DNA of 12,823 bases from positions 1 to 12,823 of the forward strand of contig JBGCDS010000003.1 in the NCBI GenBank assembly GCA_045105615.1, read 5' to 3'. The notes beneath the pieces are model-generated. The model made no database searches and had not been told where the DNA came from. It was given only the letters and a program-made list of their open reading frames with translations. Source of the stretch: UBA1858 sp045105615 (GTDB lineage Bacteria > Pseudomonadota > Gammaproteobacteria > UBA4575). Shown in pieces: positions 1 through 6,454 of this stretch (position 1 is the first letter of the stretch; the number at the start of each line of letters is the position of its first letter). The translations under genes were made by a program, and so were the position numbers.

Positions 1-168
1 AAAACGAGTTTTTCCACACCCAGTTGGGCCCTTTAGCAGTATAGGGAGCTTATTTTTATAAGCGGCCTCGTAAACCTCAATTTCATCGCCCACAGGCTCA
101 TAGTAAGGCTCGTTTTCGACGAAATATTCTTCTGGCTTGTAGCTCTTTGCTTCGTTTTTAGGATGCAT
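1..168 (-). CDS. CbbQ/NirQ/NorQ-family AAA+ ATPase, N-terminal fragment (runs off the window)
   Basis: Only the first 56 codons lie in the window; the reading frame is open through base 1. The fragment has the hallmark layout of MoxR-type AAA+ ATPases of the CbbQ/NirQ/NorQ group. A lead-in with EPYYEPVGDEIEVYEAAY (residues 19-36) precedes LPILLKGPTGCGKTRF (41-56), whose GPTGCGKT is the Walker A nucleotide-binding loop. In this family the ATPase works with a von Willebrand factor A partner (CbbO or NorD) to remodel and activate RuBisCO (CbbQ) or nitric oxide reductase (NorQ). The ATG at 166-168 fits the family's usual start, a few dozen residues before Walker A, although the ribosome site is weak (only an A-rich AAAGAAA). 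On the minus strand TTGGCC (202-207) and TATTAA (179-184), 17 bases apart, could be the promoter but would leave an almost absent leader. Walker B and the rest of the protein are outside the window, so Cbb versus Nor cannot be decided. Confidence 0.85.
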   Translation of the reverse strand, partial: MHPKNEAKSYKPEEYFVENEPYYEPVGDEIEVYEAAYKNKLPILLKGPTGCGKTRF

Positions 169-508
169 TTTCTTTATGTTAATACTTTGAATTGGGTATA
201 TGGCCAACCTAACGGGTTCTTTTGGAGCGTGCAAGTCTAAATAGATTTAACTCGCAGCATGTTAGTGATAGTGCACTAGAATTATTTAGCACTAGCTAGA
301 GCGTGGCTATAATTTTATTGAGAACTAGCTTGGAAGAAAAGAGTTGTTTATGCAGGTGCATAATTAAGTCACTGAAGATTAGTGTTATCGTTAAAGCTTG
401 GTTGAGAGAAGAGATTGGTTTTTTTAAAATTAGTGATTACCAATAAATAAAAAAGACAACTTTTGCGTTTTATTATTATGTTAATGATGTTAGATTGATT
501 ATGGTTTT
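169..508. promoter_or_regulatory. Divergent intergenic region with two perfect dyads
   Basis: This AT-rich spacer of 340 bases separates the leftward ATPase gene from the rightward lipoprotein pair, so it should hold both promoters. I find no convincing gene in it. Two perfect inverted repeats stand out: TAGTGCACTA at 269-278, and TTATGCA-GG-TGCATAA at 348-363. Both have the size of regulator-binding dyads, but I cannot assign either to a known regulator. A short AAAAG-ACAA-CTTTT hairpin lies at 451-464 ahead of the first lipoprotein gene. No strong sigma-70 promoter facing right is obvious. Confidence 0.4.
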
Positions 509-1000
509 ATGTCATTAAGTTTTAATTTCGTTATGTATTTTAGATCTCCACCTCCTTTTATCAGTTTTTTAGTGTTTGCTATTGTAATTAACACTATTTC
601 TAGTTGTGCTACTAAAGTGGGAAAAGTTTTATATGTTGATGAAAGTCACTCGACTTTCTACTTGCCCGAAGCAATACCATATGAGAAACATTTCCTTCCT
701 GCAGGAAACTATCGTTGTTACTACTATGATGATGAAGGTAAATATTACGAAGGTCCAGCATCGCTAAATGAGGAAAATATGTTTTCAAGAGGCGCGACGG
801 GTGGTATCTATATTTATGATGGCCATCCAATTAGAGCGCATGTTTATATTCAAGAAAAGCACCCTAGTTATACATATGTAGAAGGTATTGGTGCCATATC
901 TTTTGGGGGTAGAGGCTACTATATAGTGCAAGATGTTTTGCCAAATTCTATTACATCATTAATCAATGTTAAAAAAGGAGTAGTTAATGAAAGTCAATAA
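509..1000 (+). CDS. Predicted lipoprotein of unknown function
   Basis: A 163-residue protein with a type II (lipoprotein) signal. Its hydrophobic stretch, roughly residues 17-30, ends in the lipobox ISSC with the lipidated cysteine at 33. The signal has few basic residues (only R12), and the start is uncertain. The ATG at 509 lacks a clear ribosome site, and the ATG at 533 (residue 9) would give a more typical 25-residue signal. The mature part is rich in tyrosine and glycine (FLPAGNYRCYYYDDEGKYY, 62-80; a GIG..SFGGRGYY segment, 126-138), suggesting a small beta-rich domain. Cys70 is the only other cysteine. The aspartate/glutamate in position +2 that would signal inner-membrane retention is absent (Ala34), so the outer membrane is the likely location. 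The 3' end overlaps the next lipoprotein gene by 14 bases, so the two are probably co-translated. I do not recognise the family. Confidence 0.75.
   Translation: MSLSFNFVMYFRSPPPFISFLVFAIVINTISSCATKVGKVLYVDESHSTFYLPEAIPYEKHFLPAGNYRCYYYDDEGKYYEGPASLNEENMFSRGATGGIYIYDGHPIRAHVYIQEKHPSYTYVEGIGAISFGGRGYYIVQDVLPNSITSLINVKKGVVNESQ
975..980 (+). promoter_or_regulatory. Strong ribosome binding site inside the upstream gene
   Basis: AAGGAG, within an AAAAAAGGAG run, sits six bases before the ATG at 987 and lies within the last codons of the preceding lipoprotein gene. It fixes the start of the second lipoprotein and supports translational coupling of the pair. Confidence 0.8.
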
Positions 1001-1691
1001 TTGGATGATCATGACATTTGTGATTGTGGCAATGTTTATTTCTGGCTGTGCAAGTCAACCGAAGGCGTTAGATGAAACATTTTGGACGCAAAAAGATACA
1101 ACTGTAGCTGTGGTAATATCTAAGTTGCCGGAAAAGATGGTGCTGTATAAAGAAGGAGGGCAGGGTCTTCTTGATATAGCTATCAGTAACGTAGCAACTG
1201 ATGGAGTAAATAAGAAACTTAATGAACTTGACCCAACGCCTTTTATAAAAGTAAGAGGAGAATTTGTTGCTAAATTAAGAGAAGAAGGATATACAGTTAT
1301 CGATTATGAAGAGCTTATTGATTTAAAAAGCTTTCCGGAAAGAGAAAAGAAAGTTGGATATTCTCAAGTCGATTATTCCCAGCTATTTGAAGATACTGGT
1401 GCAGATCAAATTATCATTATTAGCTTGTTGGGCTACGGAGCTTCACGAGGTTATTATGGATTTATTCCGATAACTAAGCCTCAAGGTATGGCGGCGGTAG
1501 AAGGAGTTATGTTGGATAAAGAGCAGAAGATATTGTGGAACACTGGTAATTCAATCAATGATAGTTTTATCAAAGAGCCGGTAGTAGGTGAATGGAAGCA
1601 AAAACCAGATTACCCAAATTTATTATCCGCATCAAAGCGTGCTTTAGAAAAGTCTAAAGTAATACTGTCCGATAAATTTTTTAACAGATAA
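987..1691 (+). CDS. Predicted outer-membrane lipoprotein of unknown function
   Basis: A 234-residue protein with a clean lipoprotein signal: MKVNNW, a hydrophobic run to residue 17, and the lipobox ISGC with the lipidated Cys21 followed by Ala. That pattern predicts export to the outer membrane. The mature domain alternates strands and helices. TTVAVVISKLPEK lies near residues 38-50, a helix with EFVAKLREEGYTVIDYEEL near 90-108, and GADQIIIISLLGYG near 138-151. Near 167-185 is EGVMLDKEQKILWNTG, a turn followed by a conserved-looking tryptophan. This pattern resembles the compact alpha/beta lipoproteins that accompany envelope assembly proteins, but I cannot place it in a named family. The start is well supported by AAGGAG six bases upstream. 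It is the distal gene of a two-gene unit and is followed by a strong terminator, so the two lipoproteins probably form a complete transcription unit and may act together. Confidence 0.85.
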   Translation: MKVNNWMIMTFVIVAMFISGCASQPKALDETFWTQKDTTVAVVISKLPEKMVLYKEGGQGLLDIAISNVATDGVNKKLNELDPTPFIKVRGEFVAKLREEGYTVIDYEELIDLKSFPEREKKVGYSQVDYSQLFEDTGADQIIIISLLGYGASRGYYGFIPITKPQGMAAVEGVMLDKEQKILWNTGNSINDSFIKEPVVGEWKQKPDYPNLLSASKRALEKSKVILSDKFFNR

Positions 1692-1710
1692 TAATTCTAT
1701 ATCAAAGGAT

Positions 1711-1740
1711 AAAAAAGGACGCCAATGGCGTCCTTTTTTA
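1711..1740 (+). terminator. Intrinsic terminator after the lipoprotein pair
   Basis: A perfect GGACGCC-AAT-GGCGTCC stem-loop (1717-1733) is preceded by six A (1711-1716) and followed by six T (1734-1739). The stem is GC-rich within AT-rich surroundings. Because of the A tract it could work in both directions, but no leftward gene ends here, so its job is to end the lipoprotein transcript. Confidence 0.93.
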
Positions 1741-1881
1741 TTTGCTTATGAAATAGTTTCAAAGATATTTCTCGCTCTTTCTAAAATCTGTGGATTTGTT
1801 ACTTAAATGATCATTGACTCACTCCATATAAATAAGTAAGTTCTTATATAAGTCCTTTTTAATCAAGATTTTAACAAAGTT

Positions 1882-3735
1882 ATGCAAAGTGCTGCTCAAC
1901 AAGCCCTAGAAATAGAACAGGTTTCGGATCATCCGCTCGCCGGTCAGGAAATGACGGGTTCGGATATTATTGTACAGGTACTTGCCCAAGAAGAGACAGA
2001 CGTCATATTTGGCTATAGCGGTGGTGCTATTCTTCCTACCTATGATGCGGTTTTCCGTTTCAATGAAGAAACCAAAGATGCTATGCCATTGATAGTGCCT
2101 GCTAATGAGCAGGGTGCTGGATTCATGGCGTCGGGTTATGCCCGTGCTAGCGGTAAAGTTGGTGTTGTCATGGTGACATCAGGGCCTGGTGCAACGAATA
2201 CAGTCACGCCCGTCAGGGACTGCATGGCAGATTCAATACCTATTGTTGTTATCTGTGGGCAGGTACCGACGGCAGCAATCGGCAGTGACGGTTTCCAAGA
2301 AGCGCCAATTGCTAACATTATGGGTGCGGTGGCTAAGCATATATTCTTAATCACAGACCCGACTAAACTTGAATCAACCATACGTACCGCGTTTGAAATT
2401 GCGCGAACTGGTAGACCTGGTCCTGTCGTAATTGATATTCCTAAAGATGTGCAAAACTGGGTTGGTCCTTTTCGTGGGCGGGGACGCTTGCCAGTGCGCG
2501 GCTATCGTGAGCGAATGCACGATGTAATTGCCTCAAAATTAACAGCGGATAAAAGAAAGCAGTTTTATGATGCGTTGTCTCAAGCTGAACGACCATTAAT
2601 TTACGCTGGGGGTGGCGCCATTAATGGTGAGGCATCGGAGCAGCTTAGAAATTTTGCAGATGAATATAAAATTCCTGTCGTGACCACTCTGATGGGAATA
2701 GGTGCATACGATACGACCAAGCCTAGGGCTCTACATATGTTGGGTATGCACGGAACTGCTTTTGCTAACTATGCTACGGATGATAGTGATTTTCTAATTA
2801 CTATCGGTGCGCGTTTTGATGATCGTGTTGCTGCTGTGCCTGCGAAGTTTGCACCAAATGCAAAGTATATTGCTCACTTTGATATTGACCCGTCTGAAAT
2901 AGACAAAGTTAAATCAGTAAACTGGCATCATATCGGTTTATTACCACAAAGCTTGCAGAAGCTTCTAGAGTACGGCAAAGAAGTTTATAAATTTAAAGCA
3001 GATTATTCAGACTGGCATGAACATATTGCTGATCTCAAATCTACATATGCAATGAATTATGATAAACAAACTGAAGCTATTCAGCCTTACGCTGTTATCG
3101 AAGAAATTAATAAGCATACTAAAGGCAGTGCAATCATTAGTACGGGTGTTGGGCAGCATCAGATGTGGGCTGCTCAGTACTTTGATTTTAAGCAACCGCG
3201 TTTATGGTTAACCTCGGGAAGTATGGGGACTATGGGTTTTGGTTTACCATCAGCCATTGGTGCTCAGTTCGCAAAGCCGGGTTCAATGGTGATTAATATT
3301 GATGGTGATGCCAGCATACGTATGAATTTAGGTGAGCTTGAAACAGTGACTACCTATAAGCTCCCTGTGAAAACAGTGGTGTTGAATAATTTTGGTGATG
3401 GCATGGTCAAGCAGTGGCAGAAGCTGTTCTTTAAGGGCCGTTTGTCTGCTAGTGATAAGTCACTACATAAAAAGAATTTCATCAAGGCGGCTGAGGCAGA
3501 TGGTTTCGAATATGCCGTGCGATTAGATAAAAAATCTGATATCGCGAAAGTGATTAAAGAATTTGTCGAGTTTCCAGGGCCAGCATTCTTAGAGGTGATT
3601 ATAGATCGAGATGCTGGAGTGTATCCAATGGTTGGGCCTGGCATGTGTTATGAAGAAATGATCACTGGTGATCATATTCCAATGCGGGATGCCGGCAAAG
3701 CTAAAAAAGATGTCGACTCTTCAGAAATGTTCTAG
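1882..3735 (+). CDS. Acetohydroxyacid (acetolactate) synthase, large catalytic subunit
   Basis: A 617-residue ThDP enzyme that condenses pyruvate to acetolactate (or with 2-oxobutyrate), the first common step of valine, leucine and isoleucine synthesis. The N-terminal ThDP domain holds FGYSGGAILP (43-52) and ANEQGAG, with the catalytic Glu at 76. Next come SGPGATN (100-106) and GQVPTAAIGSDGFQEAPI (126-143). The FAD-contact region includes MLGMHGT (286-292) and GARFDDR (309-315). The C-terminal domain has GDAS (475-478) running to NN (502-503), the ThDP/metal motif, then GMVKQWQ (507-513), whose Trp512 corresponds to the substrate-selecting tryptophan. Length fits the family once a roughly 23-residue N-terminal extension is allowed for; M24 is an alternative start, but with the Shine-Dalgarno too close. 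Differences from typical sequences are GYSGG for GYPGG, GDASIRMN for GDGSFQMN, and VGPGMCYEEMI near the C-terminus. No small regulatory subunit (ilvN/ilvH) and no ilvC lie next to it, so symbols ilvB, ilvI or ilvG cannot be assigned safely. The catalytic assignment is firm; the physiological role is inferred. Confidence 0.92.
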   Translation: MQSAAQQALEIEQVSDHPLAGQEMTGSDIIVQVLAQEETDVIFGYSGGAILPTYDAVFRFNEETKDAMPLIVPANEQGAGFMASGYARASGKVGVVMVTSGPGATNTVTPVRDCMADSIPIVVICGQVPTAAIGSDGFQEAPIANIMGAVAKHIFLITDPTKLESTIRTAFEIARTGRPGPVVIDIPKDVQNWVGPFRGRGRLPVRGYRERMHDVIASKLTADKRKQFYDALSQAERPLIYAGGGAINGEASEQLRNFADEYKIPVVTTLMGIGAYDTTKPRALHMLGMHGTAFANYATDDSDFLITIGARFDDRVAAVPAKFAPNAKYIAHFDIDPSEIDKVKSVNWHHIGLLPQSLQKLLEYGKEVYKFKADYSDWHEHIADLKSTYAMNYDKQTEAIQPYAVIEEINKHTKGSAIISTGVGQHQMWAAQYFDFKQPRLWLTSGSMGTMGFGLPSAIGAQFAKPGSMVINIDGDASIRMNLGELETVTTYKLPVKTVVLNNFGDGMVKQWQKLFFKGRLSASDKSLHKKNFIKAAEADGFEYAVRLDKKSDIAKVIKEFVEFPGPAFLEVIIDRDAGVYPMVGPGMCYEEMITGDHIPMRDAGKAKKDVDSSEMF

Positions 3736-3762
3736 CGGCTTCATCTAAATGATGAAGCTCGC
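3735..3762. terminator. Hairpin between convergent genes, possible terminator
   Basis: GCTTCATC (3738-3745), loop TAAAT, and GATGAAGC (3751-3758) form a perfect 8-bp stem that can be extended by GCG/CGC around a one-base bulge. It sits directly after the synthase stop codon and before the end of the convergent msrA gene. There is no T tract on either strand, so it may act as an RNA 3'-end stabiliser or as a weak terminator. Confidence 0.4.
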
Positions 3763-3783
3763 ATAGACATATCTTAAATTTTA

Positions 3784-4374
3784 TTAATGAGCTTTTTGCT
3801 CACCCCAAATTTCTTCTACGCGCTGATCGCGTCCACAATTCCACCGGTAGTACTTGTAGCGCAGAGGATTCTTCTTGTAGTAATCCTGGTGAAAACTTTC
3901 GTCACCTGCAATAGGGTAGAAAGTTGAAGCATCTAAAATAGGTGTGACCACAGTTTGTCCGGGAAACTTGTCTGTGACTTTCTGCTTGGATTTTTCTGCA
4001 AGGTTACGTTCTCCTTGATCGGCTACGAAAATAGCACTTAAGTAGCTAAACCCTTTGTCGCAGAACTGGCCTTTGGCATCAAATGGGTCGATGTGTCGCC
4101 AGAAATAATCTAGTAACTGCTCATAGCTGACAATGCTTGGGTCGTAGGTAACTTCTACAGCTTCGTAGTGACCCTTATGGTTGCCGCTGTAACTTGGGTT
4201 TTCTGAGGTGCCGCCAGTGAATCCTGAAATGGCTTCGTGTACGCCCTCAAGTTTCTCAAAGTCTGATTCTACACACCAAAAACAGCCGCCTGCAAAGATG
4301 GCTTTATCAGCAAAGGCAATAGAGTTTGATACTTGTAAAAAGCTAATGAGCGCAAAAAACGTAACATTTTTCAT
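3784..4374 (-). CDS. msrA: Peptide-methionine (S)-S-oxide reductase MsrA, exported form
   Basis: A 196-residue MsrA that reduces the S-epimer of methionine sulfoxide in proteins. The signature GGCFWC is at residues 29-34 with the catalytic Cys31. GHYEAVEV (68-75) carries the conserved Glu71, and QFCDKGFSYLSAIF (103-116) contributes the substrate-pocket aspartate. Cys180 in RWNCGR near the C-terminus is the likely resolving cysteine. Residues 1-22 (MKNVTFFALISFLQVSNSIAFA) look like a Sec signal peptide cleaved after AFA, leaving the catalytic domain almost immediately after the cut. That suggests periplasmic repair rather than the usual cytoplasmic location. The start is supported by GAAGAA about seven bases upstream. 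The gene converges on the acetohydroxyacid synthase gene. No MsrB and no thioredoxin-like reductant is adjacent, so the electron donor in the periplasm is not visible here. Confidence 0.94.
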   Translation of the reverse strand: MKNVTFFALISFLQVSNSIAFADKAIFAGGCFWCVESDFEKLEGVHEAISGFTGGTSENPSYSGNHKGHYEAVEVTYDPSIVSYEQLLDYFWRHIDPFDAKGQFCDKGFSYLSAIFVADQGERNLAEKSKQKVTDKFPGQTVVTPILDASTFYPIAGDESFHQDYYKKNPLRYKYYRWNCGRDQRVEEIWGEQKAH

Positions 4375-4566
4375 TGTGTATTCTTCAGGTGTAAGTGTAT
4401 TTAATAATACAAGACCCTATGAATAGCGGTTTTATTACAGTGTTTAGAAGTACGAAATAAAAACTTCATATGTGTTGAAAGAATTTACAGATAGCTAAGG
4501 TCTTATAGTCGTTAAGTTAAATGTGCTTTTAGGAAGTTGCATGAACAAGGATGTTCGTTTTATCTG

Positions 4567-4602
4567 AAATGGGAATAACTAGGTTAGTAGTCATTCCCAT
4601 TT
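4567..4602. repeat. Perfect 10-bp inverted repeat
   Basis: AAATGGGAAT (4567-4576) pairs exactly with ATTCCCATTT (4593-4602). The 16-base loop contains a second small stem, ACTA-GGT-TAGT (4578-4588). Neither strand has a T tract after it, so it is not a typical intrinsic terminator. It lies about 100 bases after the end of the small acidic protein gene and about 190 bases upstream of msrA. A 3'-end structure or an operator are both possible. Confidence 0.6.
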
Positions 4603-4701
4603 AACTTTCAATTCAAATCGTTCTTCAGGCTCACAGTGTGAATGTCCATATTGAGCTAAACTTTCTTTAGATCGCCGTTAGCCTTATAAGCTATGTCTGA
4701 T
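4591..4701 (-). pseudogene. Possible decayed coding remnant in two frames
   Basis: Reading the minus strand, one frame gives SDIAYKANGDLKK and then stops at 4656-4658. A second frame is open from 4677 to a TGA at 4591-4593 and gives ESLAQYGHSHCEPEERFE followed by LKVKWE. A single frameshift near 4662-4670 would join them into one protein-like sequence of about 37 residues. No start codon belongs to either piece, and such runs can occur by chance, so this is a weak call. The last codons overlap the left half of the inverted repeat. Confidence 0.18.
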
Positions 4702-4935
4702 TTACTTATTAATGATTAATTCGCTGACAAGATCTATTAGTTGATTGGACTGGTCAGTACAATCTGATTCGTTATCGATTAAAGCATCCAGGCCTTCAAA
4801 GCTGGATAATTTCCCTAGGAAAGCTTCTACCTGTTCGTCATTGAAGCTTTCTTGCAATGAGCTGACCTTGTCTTGATCCACGCCACTTTCAATTAAAGTA
4901 TTAACCAATACTTGTAATTGTGCTTGAGTTGACAT
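4702..4935 (-). CDS. Small acidic protein of unknown function
   Basis: A 77-residue, strongly acidic protein with no signal peptide or membrane segment. It looks almost entirely helical: helix-forming stretches at about 4-17, 20-32, 33-43 and 63-75, with the acidic linker DNESDCTDQ near 54-62. It contains one cysteine (59). The start is well supported by GAGGTG five bases before the ATG (4941-4946 on the plus strand), which is the main reason to accept it as a real gene. It stands alone, with 148 bases before the next upstream minus-strand gene. I do not recognise the family. It could be an adaptor, antitoxin-like or regulatory protein, but nothing in the sequence decides this. Confidence 0.65.
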   Translation of the reverse strand: MSTQAQLQVLVNTLIESGVDQDKVSSLQESFNDEQVEAFLGKLSSFEGLDALIDNESDCTDQSNQLIDLVSELIINK

Positions 4936-5083
4936 CCTTACACCTCAATTAAATTCAAACTAATGTGAATATATAACAATTTTAATAATAAGCCACTGTT
5001 ATTACAATTTATTTGCTTGTTGAGGCTTCTATTGTTTTTTTAAAGGCTACCTGAAAACTTTCTGCACTTGTCCTGTGATATGT

Positions 5084-6031
5084 CTAAGCGGTAATTATGG
5101 TGTTCTGAGTGAAGATATGGAGGCTACAATAAATTTTCACGCCGATTATCATGGTAATTAAGTAGTAAATTCGTGGTATCCACATAAGTGCTATATCGGT
5201 TGATTGATCAATATGTAATTGATTGGCCTTAAGGAAGTGCTTTAGAGCATGTGCCAGTCGACCTGAGTTTTCACCAGTTTTAATAACCTGTTGCAGTTCT
5301 CCTGCTGCCAACAGATGTGCATCACTCAAAGCATCAGTTACAGTCTTGCCTTTGTTGATATTCGCTAGGTAATTAGACATTGACTGTTGAAAAGCACTCG
5401 CATTAAATAATTTGTTTAGTATTTTAGCTCCGGAAATATAATCAATCCCTGCATCTTGTTGCCAATAGAATAGTGTGAAGAAGAAATGATCAGAAAGGCT
5501 TCTGAATTTATTGCTGGATGTTTGTAAGCCTAAGCGCCAACCAAATGAAATCCAATAACTAGCATCATGGCGCACTAAGGATATTAATAGATAGGTAATA
5601 GAGATTGATAGTGTAAGAACTGGTATGGAGCTTATTAATATCGAGCCAATCCCACTTCCCGCTGTCATAGCGCGTATTGTATAAATAGCTAACATAATAA
5701 AGATGATTGCATTAGGTAGAATTAAACGCATGCGCAAATCGTGAGATCGCTTTTGTCTTTTTATAATGTTTGATGAGATGAAGCGTAATGCTTCGCTGGT
5801 TTTACCTGACAGCTCGGCAACTTTAAGAATTTCATGCTCTAATTGACTAGTAAATTCTGCCTGGTTGACCGATTCGGCAAGTGTGCATCCCAGCCTGAGA
5901 TTTTTGATCAATTGCGAGATAGCCTGTTTATCATCTGGGCAGATGTTTAGCAGCCTTATGCTAGCTTCAATAGGGGCTATGTGTGAATCTAATAGCTGTG
6001 CTAAATAGCTTAATGTTGATTTGTCTGCCAA
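5084..6031 (-). CDS. GspF/PilC-like type II secretion family membrane protein (orphan)
   Basis: A 315-residue inner-membrane protein with the duplicated T2SSF architecture. The first cytoplasmic helical domain (about 8-98) carries AELSGKTSEALRFIS (72-86). Membrane segments follow at about 103-120 and 130-151. The second domain (about 182-282) carries the better-conserved signature GENSGRLAHALKHF (253-266), followed by a last membrane segment at about 285-303. GspF and PilC are the platform proteins of type II secretion and type IV pili and are usually near 400 residues; this one is shorter at the N-terminus. No secretion ATPase, pseudopilin or other platform gene is nearby, so its partners are elsewhere or absent. 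The start is TTG: a TGA lies in frame six bases upstream, no ATG occurs in frame until about residue 101, and AGG lies eight bases before the TTG. It follows the YkgJ-like gene by 25 bases and is the last gene of that operon. Confidence 0.82.
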   Translation of the reverse strand: MADKSTLSYLAQLLDSHIAPIEASIRLLNICPDDKQAISQLIKNLRLGCTLAESVNQAEFTSQLEHEILKVAELSGKTSEALRFISSNIIKRQKRSHDLRMRLILPNAIIFIMLAIYTIRAMTAGSGIGSILISSIPVLTLSISITYLLISLVRHDASYWISFGWRLGLQTSSNKFRSLSDHFFFTLFYWQQDAGIDYISGAKILNKLFNASAFQQSMSNYLANINKGKTVTDALSDAHLLAAGELQQVIKTGENSGRLAHALKHFLKANQLHIDQSTDIALMWIPRIYYLITMIIGVKIYCSLHIFTQNTIITA

Positions 6032-6056
6032 TTGTCATGCCTAGGTTGGCAATCTA

Positions 6057-6449
6057 TTAATAGTCACTGCTATCCACTGCAGGTCGACTATCGAGCATGA
6101 TCTTATCCAATATTTTTTGAGCGCGTTTAGTATTAGTTAAATCGCCAGATTCTAGCATCTCGCACTGATCAGAAATCATTTGGTCAATAGTGACTGGGTA
6201 AAACTTACAGTCATCAGGTCTGTCGTAGTAAATATCGCAAGTGTAAACATTATTGGCTTGCTTGCGCAGCCATGGGCAAAGCGTCAATGGTTCGCCTGTA
6301 TTTGGATCCATCCAAATTTTTCCGTCACGTACATGTTCATATATATGAGGCTTGGTCGTGTCCCACCAAGCAATTTCGTTGGCGCTGGCTGATAAGCCGC
6401 CATTGCTGTATTTAATGCAGCATTTTCCACATTGGTTACATTCTTTCAC
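6057..6449 (-). CDS. YkgJ-family CxxCxxCC metal-binding protein
   Basis: A 130-residue protein of the YkgJ-type zinc- or iron-chelating family. The N-terminal motif CNQCGKCC gives cysteines 4, 7, 10 and 11. Further cysteines in family-typical settings are TLCPWL (58), TCDIYYDRPDDCKFYP (71 and 81) and QCE (96), so eight cysteines are available for metal binding. The family is described as metal-chelating, but its cellular role is not well established, and some members are linked to protein modification. The start is GTG at 6447-6449. An internal methionine (47) would remove the essential motif, so GTG is the only sensible choice. No good ribosome site precedes it. The start lies five bases after the stop of the alpha/beta hydrolase gene, so translation is probably coupled. 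It is the middle gene of a three-gene operon. Confidence 0.88.
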   Translation of the reverse strand: MKECNQCGKCCIKYSNGGLSASANEIAWWDTTKPHIYEHVRDGKIWMDPNTGEPLTLCPWLRKQANNVYTCDIYYDRPDDCKFYPVTIDQMISDQCEMLESGDLTNTKRAQKILDKIMLDSRPAVDSSDY

Positions 6450-6454
6450 GAGAT

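Larger units (their letters stand above)
4375..4701. other. Spacer between msrA and the small acidic protein gene
   Basis: These 327 bases hold the upstream region of msrA and the downstream region of the next minus-strand gene. Three things can be seen. A short dyad GAACA-AGGA-TGTTC lies at 4543-4556. A perfect 10-bp inverted repeat has arms at 4567-4576 and 4593-4602. Two abutting open stretches on the minus strand between 4591 and about 4715 may be a decayed coding sequence. No RNA gene or clear promoter was recognised. Confidence 0.5.

Noticed and set aside
1882..3735. Glyoxylate carboligase or sulfoacetaldehyde acetyltransferase instead of acetohydroxyacid synthase
   Set aside because: The catalytic glutamate (ANEQGA) is present, which glyoxylate carboligase lacks. 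The GMVKQWQ and GARFDDR motifs match the biosynthetic acetohydroxyacid synthase type and not sulfoacetaldehyde acetyltransferase.
4419..4460. A 13-codon plus-strand frame upstream of msrA
   Set aside because: No ribosome site and no protein-like features.
4541..4567. Mini reading frame ATG AAC AAG ... TGA (8 codons) with AGGAAG four bases upstream
   Set aside because: Too short to support, and it is not followed by a gene on that strand that it could lead; treated as chance.
4702..4935. Idea that the small acidic protein is a RiPP precursor or Nif11/nitrile-hydratase-type leader peptide
   Set aside because: It lacks the double-glycine-type cleavage site and a Cys/Ser/Thr-rich core, and no modification or transport gene is adjacent.
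5084..6031. A type II secretion or type IV pilus cluster
   Set aside because: Only a GspF/PilC-like protein is present; no secretion ATPase, pseudopilin, secretin or prepilin peptidase is in the window.
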